Assembly: GCF_001512295.1 (NCBI RefSeq)
Contig: NZ_LNUP01000013.1
Location: forward strand, 153,615-217,614
Origin: Pseudomonas sp. EpS/L25
GTDB lineage: Bacteria; Pseudomonadota; Gammaproteobacteria; Pseudomonadales; Pseudomonadaceae
Length of the DNA: 64,000 bases
Reading direction: 5' to 3'
Positions 17,301 through 26,957 of the stretch are shown here, one piece after another (within the stretch, counting starts at the first letter, position 1; each line of letters begins with the position of its first letter). Position numbers and translations under genes: made by a program. Below the pieces are notes generated by a model. The model worked only from the letters and a program-made list of their open reading frames with translations, made no database searches and had not been told where the DNA came from.

Positions 17301-18055
17301 CCAAGATCGCCGATGCCAACGCCGCTGACGAAGAGTCGAAGATCGCATTGGCGACCGCAATCCTGGCGGCAAAGGATCAAATCCCATCCGCAACGCTGCG
17401 TGCGGAGCTGGTCGCGAGCCTGAGGCTAGCTGACTATCTCAGTGTTGACGACATCGCGGCGGAAGTCGGGGACCTCTTCGCGCTACTGCTAAAGCACAAC
17501 ATCATTGCGGATGATGCAGCGACTTACAAGCACCTTGCAGCGACGGATTGGCCGACGCGGAAGGCCTTTATACAAGAGTCGCGGAAGTTTTCGAGCTTTA
17601 TGACTCCGGCTATGGTAGGCACCGATCTGGCGGAGCTTTTGACGGACGATGGGATCGATTTAGCGATCAAGGGTATAGTTATCGAGCAAGCAACGACGTA
17701 TGCGGAGGTAGCCAGCCCACAAGGGTTAAACGAACTGGCACGATTCGCTACGCAGTCTAGGTGCGAACTCCCGGCGAATGTGGTGCAGATAATGGCGCAA
17801 GGGAATGTCTCAAGACAGCAGATATTGCCGCTATTGAAACCACACCTAGATGTAATCAATCGTGAGCAGCTTTTCACTATCCTGCAAGCAATTGACGGTG
17901 ATTATCCTGAACTCACTGAGGTGGGCCGCAATAAACTACGAGTTTCGAACACGCCTGCTGATCGGGCGCTTTTGAATCGTCTTAAACTGGAAAATACTGT
18001 GAGCACCTATGAGGAGCGCGGGGAAATAATCGACGTAAATAGGAAGCGTAAGTGA
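14363..18055 (+). CDS. YobI-like membrane-anchored P-loop NTPase
   Basis: 1230 residues from GTG 14363, chosen for its GGAG ribosome site and because homology begins shortly after (LVPLTPKYLAEEHGGY); the frame is open back to 14099 but that stretch looks non-coding. Walker A GNYGVGKSS lies at about residue 66 and Walker B DVVIFEDIDRF at about residue 250. Two predicted membrane spans (about 150-170 and 190-210) sit between them, as in the YobI-ATPase family. Residues 400-1230 are long, probably alpha-helical and repetitive (many SQADLDEASRLEL-like helices). YobI-type NTPases are predicted biological-conflict proteins, first noted beside the toxin gene yobL in Bacillus subtilis. The gene stands alone between a recombinase gene and guaA, with no obvious effector fused. 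A defence role is inferred from family and context. Confidence 0.82.
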   Translation: MVFHFLHAIGRHFRSSFCFEQEPAKEPWKLVPLTPKYLAEEHGGYAAAIEAAIADDQIRNIALSGNYGVGKSSILREVARRQDNRIVELSLSTLAPIELSQLDDSVPIQATTPTNRIQQEIVKQLLYREYPSRTPGSRFRRIERFQWWRAIGTSVLLGFVFAVIFLLTGWTAQIASVFKPYVDSGVWAHTAIWSAAALVTLLVSWLLYGKLRIRHFSAGPATVTLDDSSVSYFDQYLDEIVYFFEVSDRDVVIFEDIDRFNDSHIFETLRALNTLLNVSPQIKKPIRFIYAIKDSIFDRIGLEADGRKRDAEVLATGDPAQVEAVRSNRTKFFDLVIPVVPFITHRSARNLAVQLLAQIEHEVAPELLDLAAQYVPDMRLLKNVRNEFIVFRDRIFSGDGEQLNLSETDLFAMMLYKSTHLADFETIRLGKSKLDILYKLSRDLVTENIKRIEGELRLLHQRIGRINGAAPRSIQLGERLLAHVQRTAQAVGFQTQYSTYSLAHANISPEDLKGEEFWKNFVSPDVDSPLQWSNNNNYRQTMSFTRDSLVAALDDPLDADSWSEADRNALTEQIDEKTGDIKFLRSADFGDLLRRPEFLVEYEGSKQSFEAIAKTILRPGLAYQIVRASYINRNFTLYTSTFHGDRVGSAATNFIIHHVDRDLMDVHFELAPEDVDAVVRERGKNALKEPALYNIAILDRLLATDVYTADIMIRSLVGLGESQLGFLQAYLAAGNERKRFTERFTVVSTRVLTYLVSQADLDEASRLELVDVALAYLPLSKQRIDSAVSSYLMAHYSELTALSSDATTLAQAERITVLFGDAGVTVPCLEPLSQQVRSLFVSRNLYEITYENLVIAIDNAATVALDVIRAGSETVYDYVLENLSKYLDAINGASATIDANEHFIAVIEDVLAHEAALLDDVIERAAPDCEAADLSEVSKGAWPTLAEHRRVPATFSNVSRYVETFGSVDAQLANILKAAAKIADANAADEESKIALATAILAAKDQIPSATLRAELVASLRLADYLSVDDIAAEVGDLFALLLKHNIIADDAATYKHLAATDWPTRKAFIQESRKFSSFMTPAMVGTDLAELLTDDGIDLAIKGIVIEQATTYAEVASPQGLNELARFATQSRCELPANVVQIMAQGNVSRQQILPLLKPHLDVINREQLFTILQAIDGDYPELTEVGRNKLRVSNTPADRALLNRLKLENTVSTYEERGEIIDVNRKRK

Positions 18056-18282
18056 GGCTAGGCTATCTGACTACTAAAGCACGAAGATGGATAGCACTTG
18101 AAACCCGCCGTCTAGCGAGTTGCCTCTGCAGATATTCGAAACTGGCCTCTACAACCAAGTGCATAATTTTTTATTCTTCGCCACGCCTGCTTTAATTCGT
18201 TCGCTGGCTGCGCCAATGGCAGCTTCTGCCCGCTAGCGGTCGGTCATGAATGATTGCCAGGATTCACTATCATCAAAAAAAC
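18056..18282. other. Spacer between the NTPase gene and the guaA terminator
   Basis: About 230 bases with no credible ORF. It is the likely right boundary of the accessory island. I looked for a copy of the guaA 3' end here or near the recombinase, which would mark an attachment site, and did not see one by eye. Confidence 0.4.
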
Positions 18283-18308
18283 AAAAGCCCGCAATTACGC
18301 GGGCTTTT
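18276..18308 (-). terminator. Rho-independent terminator of guaA
   Basis: A stem with arms AAAAGCCCGC and GCGGGCTTTT around loop AATTAC at 18283-18308. On the minus strand a T-rich run (GTTTTTTTG) follows. It lies about 45 bases past the guaA stop. Confidence 0.85.
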
Positions 18309-18350
18309 GGCTTTTTCTGCGAGGCGTACCGGTCTACACCAGCCGCAGCA

Positions 18351-19928
18351 TCACTCCCACTCAATCGTCGCCGGCGGCTTGCTCGAGACGTCGTAGGTGA
18401 CGCGGGAGATGCCGTCGATTTCGTTGATGATGCGGTTGGAGACCTTTTCCAGCAGCTCGTAGGGCAGATGGGCCCAGCGGGCGGTCATGAAGTCGATGGT
18501 TTCCACCGCGCGCAGGGCGACGACCCAGGCGTAGCGGCGGCCGTCGCCGACCACGCCGACGGACTTCACCGGCTGGAAGACGACGAAGGCCTGGCTGACC
18601 TTGTGGTACCAGTCGGCCTTGCGCAGTTCGCTGATGAAGATGTCGTCGGCGCGGCGCAGTAGGTCGGCGTATTCCTTCTTCACTTCGCCGAGGATGCGCA
18701 CGCCCAGGCCCGGGCCGGGGAAGGGATGGCGATAGACCATGTCGTAGGGCAGGCCCAGCTCCAGGCCGATCTTGCGCACTTCGTCCTTGAACAGTTCGCG
18801 CAGCGGCTCGACCAGCTTGAGGTTCATCTCCTCGGGCAGGCCGCCGACGTTGTGGTGGGACTTGATGACGTGGGCCTTGCCGGTCTTGGCGCCGGCCGAC
18901 TCGATGACGTCGGGGTAGATCGTGCCCTGGGCCAGGAACTTGATGTTGTCGAGCTTGCTGGCCTCGGCGTCGAAGACGTCGATGAAGGTGCGGCCGATGA
19001 TCTTGCGCTTCTTCTCCGGGTCGGCTTCGCCTTCCAGGTTGGTCAGGAAGCGCTGCTCGGCGTTGGCGCGGATCACCTTGACGCCCATGTTCTCGGCGAA
19101 CATGGCCATCACCTGGTCACCCTCGTGCAGGCGCAACAGGCCGTTGTCGACGAAGACGCAGGTGAGCTGGTCGCCGATGGCCTTGTGCAGCAGGGCCGCG
19201 ACCACGGAGGAGTCGACGCCACCGGAGAGGCCCAGCAGCACGTTGGAACTGCCGACCTGGGCGCGCACCTGGGCGATGGCGTCCTCGACGATATTGGCCG
19301 GGGTCCAGAGGGCTTCGCAGCCGCAGATCTCTTTCAGGAAGCGCGAGAGGATACGACCGCCCTGCTTGGTGTGGGTCACCTCGGGGTGGAACTGCACGCC
19401 GTACCAGCCGCGCTCGTCGTCGCCCATGGCGGCGATGGCGCAGCTGGGGGTGCTGGCGACGATGTGGAAGCCTTCCGGCAGCTTGCCGACCTTGTCGCCA
19501 TGGCTCATCCAGACGTCCAGGCCGAGCACGCCGTCGTCGTCGATGTGGTCTTCGATGCCCTGCAGCAGGCGGCTCTTGCCGACCACGTCGACCTTGGCGT
19601 AGCCGAATTCACGGATGTTGGAGCCTTCGACCTTGCCGCCGAGTTGCTCGGCCATGGTCTGCATGCCGTAGCAGATGCCCAGCAGCGGGACGCCCAGGTC
19701 GAACACCGCCTTGGGTGCGCGGGGGCTGCCGGCCTCATGGACCGACTCGGGACCACCGGCGAGGATGATGCCGCGCGGAGCGAAGGCGCGGATGTCGGCG
19801 TCGTCCATGTCGAAGGGGTGCAGTTCGCAGTAGACGCCCAGTTCGCGCACGCGGCGGGCGATGAGCTGGGTGTACTGGGAACCGAAGTCGAGGATGAGGA
19901 TGCGGTGGGCGTGGATGTCTTGGGACAT
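18351..19928 (-). CDS. guaA: GMP synthase (glutamine-hydrolysing)
   Basis: 525 residues, the usual length, from ATG 19928 ([20 protein letters not shown]); an upstream in-frame start is rejected because it adds non-conserved residues. It converts XMP to GMP using glutamine and ATP in the cytoplasm. The class I glutamine amidotransferase half has the nucleophile Cys in LLGICYGMQ (about residue 86) and the His/Glu pair in [10 protein letters not shown]. The synthetase half has the PP-loop [10 protein letters not shown] (about residue 235). The C-terminal dimerisation domain is intact and ends PPATIEWE. It lies 90 bases downstream of guaB in the same direction, the usual guaBA operon. Confidence 0.98.
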   Translation of the reverse strand: MSQDIHAHRILILDFGSQYTQLIARRVRELGVYCELHPFDMDDADIRAFAPRGIILAGGPESVHEAGSPRAPKAVFDLGVPLLGICYGMQTMAEQLGGKVEGSNIREFGYAKVDVVGKSRLLQGIEDHIDDDGVLGLDVWMSHGDKVGKLPEGFHIVASTPSCAIAAMGDDERGWYGVQFHPEVTHTKQGGRILSRFLKEICGCEALWTPANIVEDAIAQVRAQVGSSNVLLGLSGGVDSSVVAALLHKAIGDQLTCVFVDNGLLRLHEGDQVMAMFAENMGVKVIRANAEQRFLTNLEGEADPEKKRKIIGRTFIDVFDAEASKLDNIKFLAQGTIYPDVIESAGAKTGKAHVIKSHHNVGGLPEEMNLKLVEPLRELFKDEVRKIGLELGLPYDMVYRHPFPGPGLGVRILGEVKKEYADLLRRADDIFISELRKADWYHKVSQAFVVFQPVKSVGVVGDGRRYAWVVALRAVETIDFMTARWAHLPYELLEKVSNRIINEIDGISRVTYDVSSKPPATIEWE

Positions 19929-20018
19929 GGCCAGGTCTCGGTGAGCGCTAGGTTCAGACGATTCGGGGCTGTCTAGACAGCCCCGAAGCGCAACGTAGAA
20001 GTACAAACAGTTTAGGCA

Positions 20019-21532
<1,514 letters not shown>

Positions 21533-21594
21533 CCTGTGCTTTGTGATGGGCGGCAACGCGCCGGGACACCAACGGTTCGGGAATCGATTTACTT

Positions 21595-21613
21595 GAGAAT
21601 GGCTATCAACTTA
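21595..21613. promoter_or_regulatory. Possible Fur box before the TonB receptor gene
   Basis: GAGAATGGCTATCAACTTA matches 11 of 19 positions of the classical Fur consensus by eye and lies about 40 bases before the TonB-receptor start. The match is modest; it is listed because the gene downstream is an expected iron-regulated type. Confidence 0.3.
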
Positions 21614-21653
21614 GAATCGCCGCCCCTCCCCTTCCCACCCACCGAGACCGCCC

Positions 21654-23771
21654 TTGAACGCCCAGCCCAGAGCCCTTAGCCGCTTCGTTCCCTTCGCCCT
21701 CAGCGCCCTGGCCCTGGCGACCAGTCCCGCCCTGCTGGCAGCCGAGAGCACCAGCCTGGCGCCGATGGACATCTCCACCACGGCCAGCGAGGCGGACGCC
21801 AGCTATCGGGCGACCACCGCCTCCACGGCGAGCAAGAGCGAGGTGCCACTCAAGGACGAGGCGCAATCGGTGCAGACCGTGACGCCCCAGTTGATCCAGG
21901 ACTATGACGTGCGGAGCCTGGACGATGCCTCGAAATTCGTCAGCGGCGTGACCCAGAGCAACACCCTGGCCGGCACCAAGGACGCCTTCGTCAAGCGCGG
22001 CTTCGGCACCAATGCCGACGGTTCGATCTTCCGCGATGGCGTGCGCTCCAACCTGTCGCACAACTTCGATGCCACCGCCGAGCGCGTGGAAGTCCTGAAG
22101 GGCCCGGCTTCTCTGCTTTATGGCGCCCTGGAGCCGGGCGGCCTGATCAACGTGGTCAGCAAGCAGCCGCAGTACCAGCCCCTTACCACCCTGAGCGGCT
22201 CGGCCTACAGCGAGGGCGGCGGCAATCTCGGCCTGGACACCACCGGCCCGCTGGGCGACAGCGGCTTCGCCTATCGCCTGGTCGCCGAGCGCCAGAGCGA
22301 GGACTACTGGCGTAACTACGGGGTGGACCAGCACACCTTGGTGGCGCCGTCGCTGTCCTGGACCGGCGAGCGCGCCAGCCTGACCCTGGCCTATTCCTAC
22401 AACGATTACACCGGTCCGGTGGATCGGGGGACGGTGTTCGTCAATGGGCATCCCAGCAGCGCCAGCTACGACAAGCGTCTCGACGAGAAGTGGGCGAAGA
22501 GCGAAGGCATCACCGAGACGGCCAGCGCCCGCTTCGAGTACCAGCTCAGCGACGACTGGAAGACGCGCCTGACCTATGCCTGGAACAACGACCGCTACAG
22601 CCTGGACTTCGCCCAGCCGGTCTCCCTGGCCGCCAACGGCAATCTGCTGCGGGTCGCCAATGGTGCCGACTACGACTACGAGACGACGTACGCCAGCTGG
22701 GACTTCATCGGTCGCCAGGAGCTCTTCGGCCAACGCCATGACCTGCTGCTGGGCGTCGATCACGAGGACAACGACCAGTTCCGCGGCAACACCTACCGCA
22801 ACAACAACCTCTCGCGGCGCAACCTCAACATCAATGCGCCGGTTTACGGCAACCTGGCGCCGCCGAGCCAGCTGAGCACGACCCAGAGCGACCAGGACAG
22901 CAACCTGAAATCCACTTCGCTCTACGTCAAGGACAACTGGCACCTGAACGATCGCTGGATCCTGGTGCTGGGCGGGCGCTACCAGAGCTTCGACCAGTAC
23001 AGCGACCAGGGCCTGGGCCGCGATTACGTCGTCAATCTGGACAAAAGCGATCATGCCGCCGTGCCCCTGGCCGGCGTGGTGTTCCGGGCGACCGATGCCC
23101 TGTCGCTGTATGGCAACTACAGCCGCTCCTTCGTGCCGAACGATCCCGATGCCTCGGGCAATACGTTCGATCCCACGAAAGGTCGGAGCTACGAGCTGGG
23201 GGCCAAGTACGACATCACTCCGGGTCTGAACCTGAATGTCGCCTTCTATGACATCGAAAAGACCGACGTGGTAGTAGCCACCCCCGTCGCTAACGTCAGC
23301 CAGGCCATCGGCAAGGTCGGTTCGCAGGGCCTGGAGATCGACCTCACCGGTCGCCTGGCCGAGCGCTGGGACGTGGTCGCCACCTATGCCTACGACCACA
23401 CCGAGGTGCTCGACGACCCGGCCAACGAGGGCAATCGCCTGCCCCAGGCACCCAAGCACAGTGGCAGCCTCTACCTCACGCACCACCTGCTGGTGCCGTC
23501 CAATCTCGGCGGCTGGCATGTCGGCGGTGGCGCCCGCTACGTCGGCGAACGCGCTGGCGATCCGGCCAACAGCTTCTACATGAGCAGCTACACCGTGGCC
23601 GACGCCTTCCTGCGCTGGGACCTGCCGGTGACCGGCTACCAGACCCGGTTGCAGCTGAACGTCGACAACCTGTTCGACAAGCAGTACTACCCGTCGAGCG
23701 CCAACAGTCCGCTGCAGGTGTACGTGGGCGAGCCGCGCACGGCGCGCCTGAGTGCCAGCGTCAGCTTCTGA
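21654..23771 (+). CDS. TonB-dependent siderophore receptor
   Basis: 705 residues from a TTG start at 21654; no ATG gives a full signal peptide, and the predicted peptide (SRFVPFALSALALATSPALLAA) begins right after it. It transports ferric siderophore across the outer membrane using TonB energy. The plug domain spans roughly 60-170 (SVQTVTPQLIQDYDV; VEVLKGPASLLYGALEPGGL, with the LxGP..LLYG signature). The 22-strand barrel ends in the aromatic C-terminus RLSASVSF needed for outer membrane assembly. There is no long N-terminal signalling domain, so it is not a FecA-type transducer. Downstream, after a short spacer, are iron-ABC genes in the same direction. The siderophore cannot be named; ferrichrome or hydroxamate types are plausible. 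Confidence 0.93.
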   Translation: MNAQPRALSRFVPFALSALALATSPALLAAESTSLAPMDISTTASEADASYRATTASTASKSEVPLKDEAQSVQTVTPQLIQDYDVRSLDDASKFVSGVTQSNTLAGTKDAFVKRGFGTNADGSIFRDGVRSNLSHNFDATAERVEVLKGPASLLYGALEPGGLINVVSKQPQYQPLTTLSGSAYSEGGGNLGLDTTGPLGDSGFAYRLVAERQSEDYWRNYGVDQHTLVAPSLSWTGERASLTLAYSYNDYTGPVDRGTVFVNGHPSSASYDKRLDEKWAKSEGITETASARFEYQLSDDWKTRLTYAWNNDRYSLDFAQPVSLAANGNLLRVANGADYDYETTYASWDFIGRQELFGQRHDLLLGVDHEDNDQFRGNTYRNNNLSRRNLNINAPVYGNLAPPSQLSTTQSDQDSNLKSTSLYVKDNWHLNDRWILVLGGRYQSFDQYSDQGLGRDYVVNLDKSDHAAVPLAGVVFRATDALSLYGNYSRSFVPNDPDASGNTFDPTKGRSYELGAKYDITPGLNLNVAFYDIEKTDVVVATPVANVSQAIGKVGSQGLEIDLTGRLAERWDVVATYAYDHTEVLDDPANEGNRLPQAPKHSGSLYLTHHLLVPSNLGGWHVGGGARYVGERAGDPANSFYMSSYTVADAFLRWDLPVTGYQTRLQLNVDNLFDKQYYPSSANSPLQVYVGEPRTARLSASVSF

Positions 23772-23796
23772 TCAGCTGCGCTATCCCGCTCCCCAG

Positions 23797-23817
23797 CCCT
23801 CTCCCTCAGGGAGAGGG
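23797..23817. repeat. Perfect CT-rich hairpin after the TonB receptor gene
   Basis: CCCTCTCCCT and AGGGAGAGGG arms around a central C form a palindrome about 25 bases after the receptor stop. A diverged relative lies near 30056-30076. There is no T run, so it is a repeat or mRNA 3' structure rather than a standard terminator. Confidence 0.5.
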
Positions 23818-23921
23818 GGCGCAATGGTGCACGATGGCTAGCACGGTATTCCGCGTGAGATAGCGGATGAGTGCCAGCCAGGCGGCGATGCTCTATCCTA
23901 GCCGCCCCGCCAGGGGCCTCG

Positions 23922-23942
23922 ACCCGCCAGGCGGGCCTTTTC
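23922..23942 (+). terminator. GC hairpin with T run before the iron-binding protein gene
   Basis: CCCGCC-AG-GCGGG followed by CCTTTTCC lies about 30 bases before the binding-protein ATG. It could terminate or attenuate transcription coming from the receptor gene, which would separate receptor and ABC transporter expression. Confidence 0.45.
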
Positions 23943-23965
23943 CTGCCAGTCAGCAGTCGCCATCC

Positions 23966-24910
23966 ATGCTCGATCGTCGCGCCTTCCTTCAATTCGCCGG
24001 TTGTACTGCGCTGCTCGCTGGGCTGCCCACGCGGCTATTCGCACGTGCGGCGCTCGGCGATGGCGAGTTTCCACGGCAGGTGGAGCATGTGGCGGGCAGC
24101 ACCCTCGTGCCGAGGGAGCCGCGGCGCGTGGCGGTGATCTCCACCGGCCAGCTGGACGCCGCCCTCAGCCTGGGCGTGATCCCGGCGGGCAGCAGTCGGG
24201 TGGACAACCGGGAACTGGCGCCGGCCTATCTGCGCGCGGCCTACGCCGACCGGTCCGCCGAGCTGAAGGCCATGGTCGACCTGGGCAGTCGCCAGGCACC
24301 GGACCTGGAAGCCCTGGCGCGGCTGGCGCCGGATCTCATCGTGCTCAACCGTACCGTGCTGCGCGGGGGTGGCTTCGGGCTGTTCTCACGCATCGCTCCC
24401 ACCGTGGTCGCTCGCGGCACCGGCGGCAACTGGCGACCGGACTTCCTGCTGCTGGCCGACGCCCTGGGGCGGCGCCAACAGGCCGAGGGGCAACTCGCAG
24501 CGCTGGACCGGCAGCTCGCCGGCACGGCGCAGCGCCTGGGCGCTCAACCGCCCTCCGCTTCCCTGCTGTTTTCCAGTGGCGCCCGCCTGCGCCTGATGGG
24601 GGTGGACTCCTTCGCCGGCGGCCTGCTGCAGGCCATGGGCGTGACCCGCCCGGCGGCCCAGCGCTTCAAGGGCACCTCGCGCGACGTGAGCGCCGAGTTG
24701 CTCGACCTGGCCGACGCCGACTGGCTGTTCTACGCCGAGCAGGGCACCGCTCTGGCCAGCCTGGCGCGACAGCCGCTGTGGCCACGGCTGACCGCAGTGA
24801 GCCAGGCCCGGGCGATCCAGGTGGACACCGACGCCTTCTATCTCAACGCCGGCCCGGTGGCCGCGCGCCAGGTGGTGACCACCGTGGCCAGCGCCCTGGG
24901 GGTGGCATGA
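23966..24910 (+). CDS. Periplasmic iron-siderophore binding protein (FecB/FhuD-like)
   Basis: 314 residues from ATG 23966. The N-terminus MLDRRAFLQFAGCTALLAGL carries a twin-arginine motif (RRAFLQ), so export by Tat is likely; a lipobox reading around FAGC is less convincing. The class III binding-protein fold is indicated by PRRVAVISTGQLDAALSLGV near the start, the DLEALARLAPDLIVLN segment and the closing half WLFYAEQGTALASLARQP. It captures ferric siderophore in the periplasm and delivers it to the permeases encoded immediately downstream. Its stop overlaps the next start as ATGA. Substrate inferred from the adjacent TonB receptor gene. Confidence 0.88.
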   Translation: MLDRRAFLQFAGCTALLAGLPTRLFARAALGDGEFPRQVEHVAGSTLVPREPRRVAVISTGQLDAALSLGVIPAGSSRVDNRELAPAYLRAAYADRSAELKAMVDLGSRQAPDLEALARLAPDLIVLNRTVLRGGGFGLFSRIAPTVVARGTGGNWRPDFLLLADALGRRQQAEGQLAALDRQLAGTAQRLGAQPPSASLLFSSGARLRLMGVDSFAGGLLQAMGVTRPAAQRFKGTSRDVSAELLDLADADWLFYAEQGTALASLARQPLWPRLTAVSQARAIQVDTDAFYLNAGPVAARQVVTTVASALGVA

Positions 24911-25947
24911 CCCAGCCGGCCCGCCCCGCGCCCGTCGTCCGCCGCACCTCCTTCGCCCGGGGTGGCCTGGTGCTGGTCCTGCTGCTGATCGCCCTGGCCC
25001 TGGCGGTGGTGGCGAGCCTCGGCATCGGCGCCCGGCCGCTGTCGGCCCCGCGTATTCTCCAGCTGTTGTTCGCCCCCGATGGCTCCACCGACGCCGTGGT
25101 GCTCTGGGACCTGCGCCTGCCGCGCACCCTGCTCGGCCTGTTGGTGGGCGCCGCCCTGGGCCTCGCCGGGGCCCTGATGCAGGCGCTGACGCGCAACCCG
25201 CTGGCCGATCCCGGTCTGCTGGGCATCAACGCCGGGGCGGCCTTCGCCGTGGTCGCCGGGTTGTCGCTGGTGGGGCTGGACGATGCGCCGACGCGCCTGG
25301 CCTGTGCCCTAACGGGCGCCACCCTGGCCGCCGGCCTGGTCTACCTGCTCGGCGGCAGCGCCCCGGCCCGTGGCCAGCCGCTACGGTTGATCCTCGCCGG
25401 CATCGCCCTCAGCGCCAGCCTCAACGCCTGCACCGGCATCATCACCCTGTTCGACAGCGCCGTGTTCGACAGCTACCGCTTCTGGGCAGTGGGCGCCCTG
25501 AGCGGCCAGACGCCGGGCGGCGCCCTCGGCATCCTGCCGCTCTTGCTGATCGGCCTGGCGCTGGGCCTACCCCTGGGCGGCCGCCTCAATGCCCTGGCGC
25601 TGGGCGACGACCTGGGTCGCGCCCTCGGCGCCCGGCCGGGACAACTGCGCGTGCTGGCCTTCGTCGCCATCGTGCTGCTGTGCGGTGCCGCCACGGCGGT
25701 GGCCGGCCCCATTGGCTTCCTCGGCCTGGTGGTACCCCATGCCCTGCGCCTGCTGGTAGGCGCCGACTGGCGCTGGATCCTGGCGCTGGCGCCCCTGGCC
25801 GGGGCCAATCTGCTGTTGCTGGCCGATACCCTGGGCCGCCGCGTGGCGCTGCCGGGTGAGCTGGAGGCCGGGATCGTCTGCGCCCTGCTCGGTACCCCGG
25901 TGCTGCTGGCACTGGTCATCCGTTCCGCACGGCGGGTGCGACCTTGA
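24907..25947 (+). CDS. FecCD-family iron-siderophore ABC permease 1
   Basis: 346 residues from ATG 24907; a much longer open frame upstream is only the shadow of the binding-protein gene. Nine to ten hydrophobic spans are evident. FecCD hallmarks are present: LRLPRTLLGLLVGAALGLAG near residue 75, QALTRNPLADPGLLGINAGA, and the late loop GPIGFLGLVVPHALRLLVG. It pairs with the next gene product to form the inner membrane channel. ATGA overlap upstream and TTGA overlap downstream show translational coupling. Confidence 0.93.
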   Translation: MTQPARPAPVVRRTSFARGGLVLVLLLIALALAVVASLGIGARPLSAPRILQLLFAPDGSTDAVVLWDLRLPRTLLGLLVGAALGLAGALMQALTRNPLADPGLLGINAGAAFAVVAGLSLVGLDDAPTRLACALTGATLAAGLVYLLGGSAPARGQPLRLILAGIALSASLNACTGIITLFDSAVFDSYRFWAVGALSGQTPGGALGILPLLLIGLALGLPLGGRLNALALGDDLGRALGARPGQLRVLAFVAIVLLCGAATAVAGPIGFLGLVVPHALRLLVGADWRWILALAPLAGANLLLLADTLGRRVALPGELEAGIVCALLGTPVLLALVIRSARRVRP

Positions 25948-26957
25948 GTCGTCGGCGCTTCGCCCCGCGGCGCTCGGCCCGCTTCAAGGCCTGCCTGCTG
26001 CTGCTCCTGCTGGCAGCCGTCGGTGTCTGCGCCCTGACCCTCACCGGCGGCGCCTTCGCGCCGGCGCCGCAGCAGGTGGCCGCCACCCTGTTGGGCCACG
26101 GCGACGCCCTTACCCGCCTGATCCTGCTGGACCTGCGCCTGCCGCGGCTGCTGGCGGCCTTCGGCGTGGGCGCCGCGCTGGCAGCCAGTGGTGCCATTTT
26201 CCAGCGGCTGGCGCGCAATCCCCTGGCCAGCCCGGACCTGGTGGGCTTCACCGTCGGCTCGGCCAGTGGCGCCCTGGTCACCCTGCTATGGCTGCAACTG
26301 GGCGGCGCGGCGCTGATGCTCGGGGCCCTCACCGGTGGCCTGCTGGCAGCGGTGCTGGTGGCCGGGCTCGCCGGTCTGGCCGGCATCCGCGGCGAGCGGA
26401 TGATCCTGCTCGGCATCGCCATCAGCGCCCTGCTCGCCTCGCTCAACGAATACCTGCTGACCCGCGCCGAGCTGGACGAAGCCCAGGAAGCCCGGCTCTG
26501 GCTGTTCGGCAGCCTCGACGGCATGACCTGGAGCCGCACCCTCACCCTGCTCGCCGGCTGCCTGCTGCTCCTGCCGCTGGCCGCCCTGCTGGCCCGGCGC
26601 CTGCGGTTGCTGGAGCTGGGCGACGACCTGGCCCGCGCCTTGGGCCTGCCGGTGCTGCGCAGCCAGAACCTGCTGCTGGCGGTGGCGGTGGCCCTGGCCG
26701 CCCTGGCCATCGCCACCGCCGGGCCCATAGGTTTCGTCGCCCTGGCGGCACCCCAGCTGGCGCGCCGCCTGACCCGCAGCGCCGATCTCGGCATCCTCGC
26801 GCCCGCGCTGCTCGGCGCCTGTCTCACCGCCCTGGCCGACCTGCTGGCCCAGCGGCTGCTGGCCCCCTTCCAGATTCCGGTCGGGTTGCTCACCGGCGCC
26901 CTGGGCGGCCTCTACCTGATCTTCCTGCTGAGCCGCGAATGGCGGCGGACCTCATGA
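25944..26957 (+). CDS. FecCD-family iron-siderophore ABC permease 2
   Basis: 337 residues, starting at TTG 25944, which overlaps the previous stop (TTGA). It repeats the family pattern: DLRLPRLLAAFGVGAALAAS, QRLARNPLASPDLVGFTVGS, GERMILLGIAISALL, and GPIGFVALAAPQLARRL. With permease 1 it forms the heterodimeric channel. The coupling (TTGA before, ATGA after) supports equimolar translation. The first 20 residues are Arg-rich (RRRFAPRRSARFK), consistent with a cytoplasmic N-terminus. Confidence 0.92.
   Translation: MSRRRFAPRRSARFKACLLLLLLAAVGVCALTLTGGAFAPAPQQVAATLLGHGDALTRLILLDLRLPRLLAAFGVGAALAASGAIFQRLARNPLASPDLVGFTVGSASGALVTLLWLQLGGAALMLGALTGGLLAAVLVAGLAGLAGIRGERMILLGIAISALLASLNEYLLTRAELDEAQEARLWLFGSLDGMTWSRTLTLLAGCLLLLPLAALLARRLRLLELGDDLARALGLPVLRSQNLLLAVAVALAALAIATAGPIGFVALAAPQLARRLTRSADLGILAPALLGACLTALADLLAQRLLAPFQIPVGLLTGALGGLYLIFLLSREWRRTS

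Noticed and set aside
18056..18350. Search for a guaA attachment-site duplication marking an integrated island
   Set aside because: No direct repeat of the guaA 3' end was found by eye in the window; an alignment with an empty site is needed before claiming integration.
21606..23519. A 637-residue open frame antisense to the TonB receptor gene
   Set aside because: It is low-complexity, rich in V/G/A/Q, has no recognisable domain and is a typical high-GC antisense shadow of the receptor gene.
24001..24906. N-terminal extension of permease 1 over the binding protein gene
   Set aside because: The extension is the out-of-frame shadow of the binding protein; the ATGA overlap at 24907 gives the true start.
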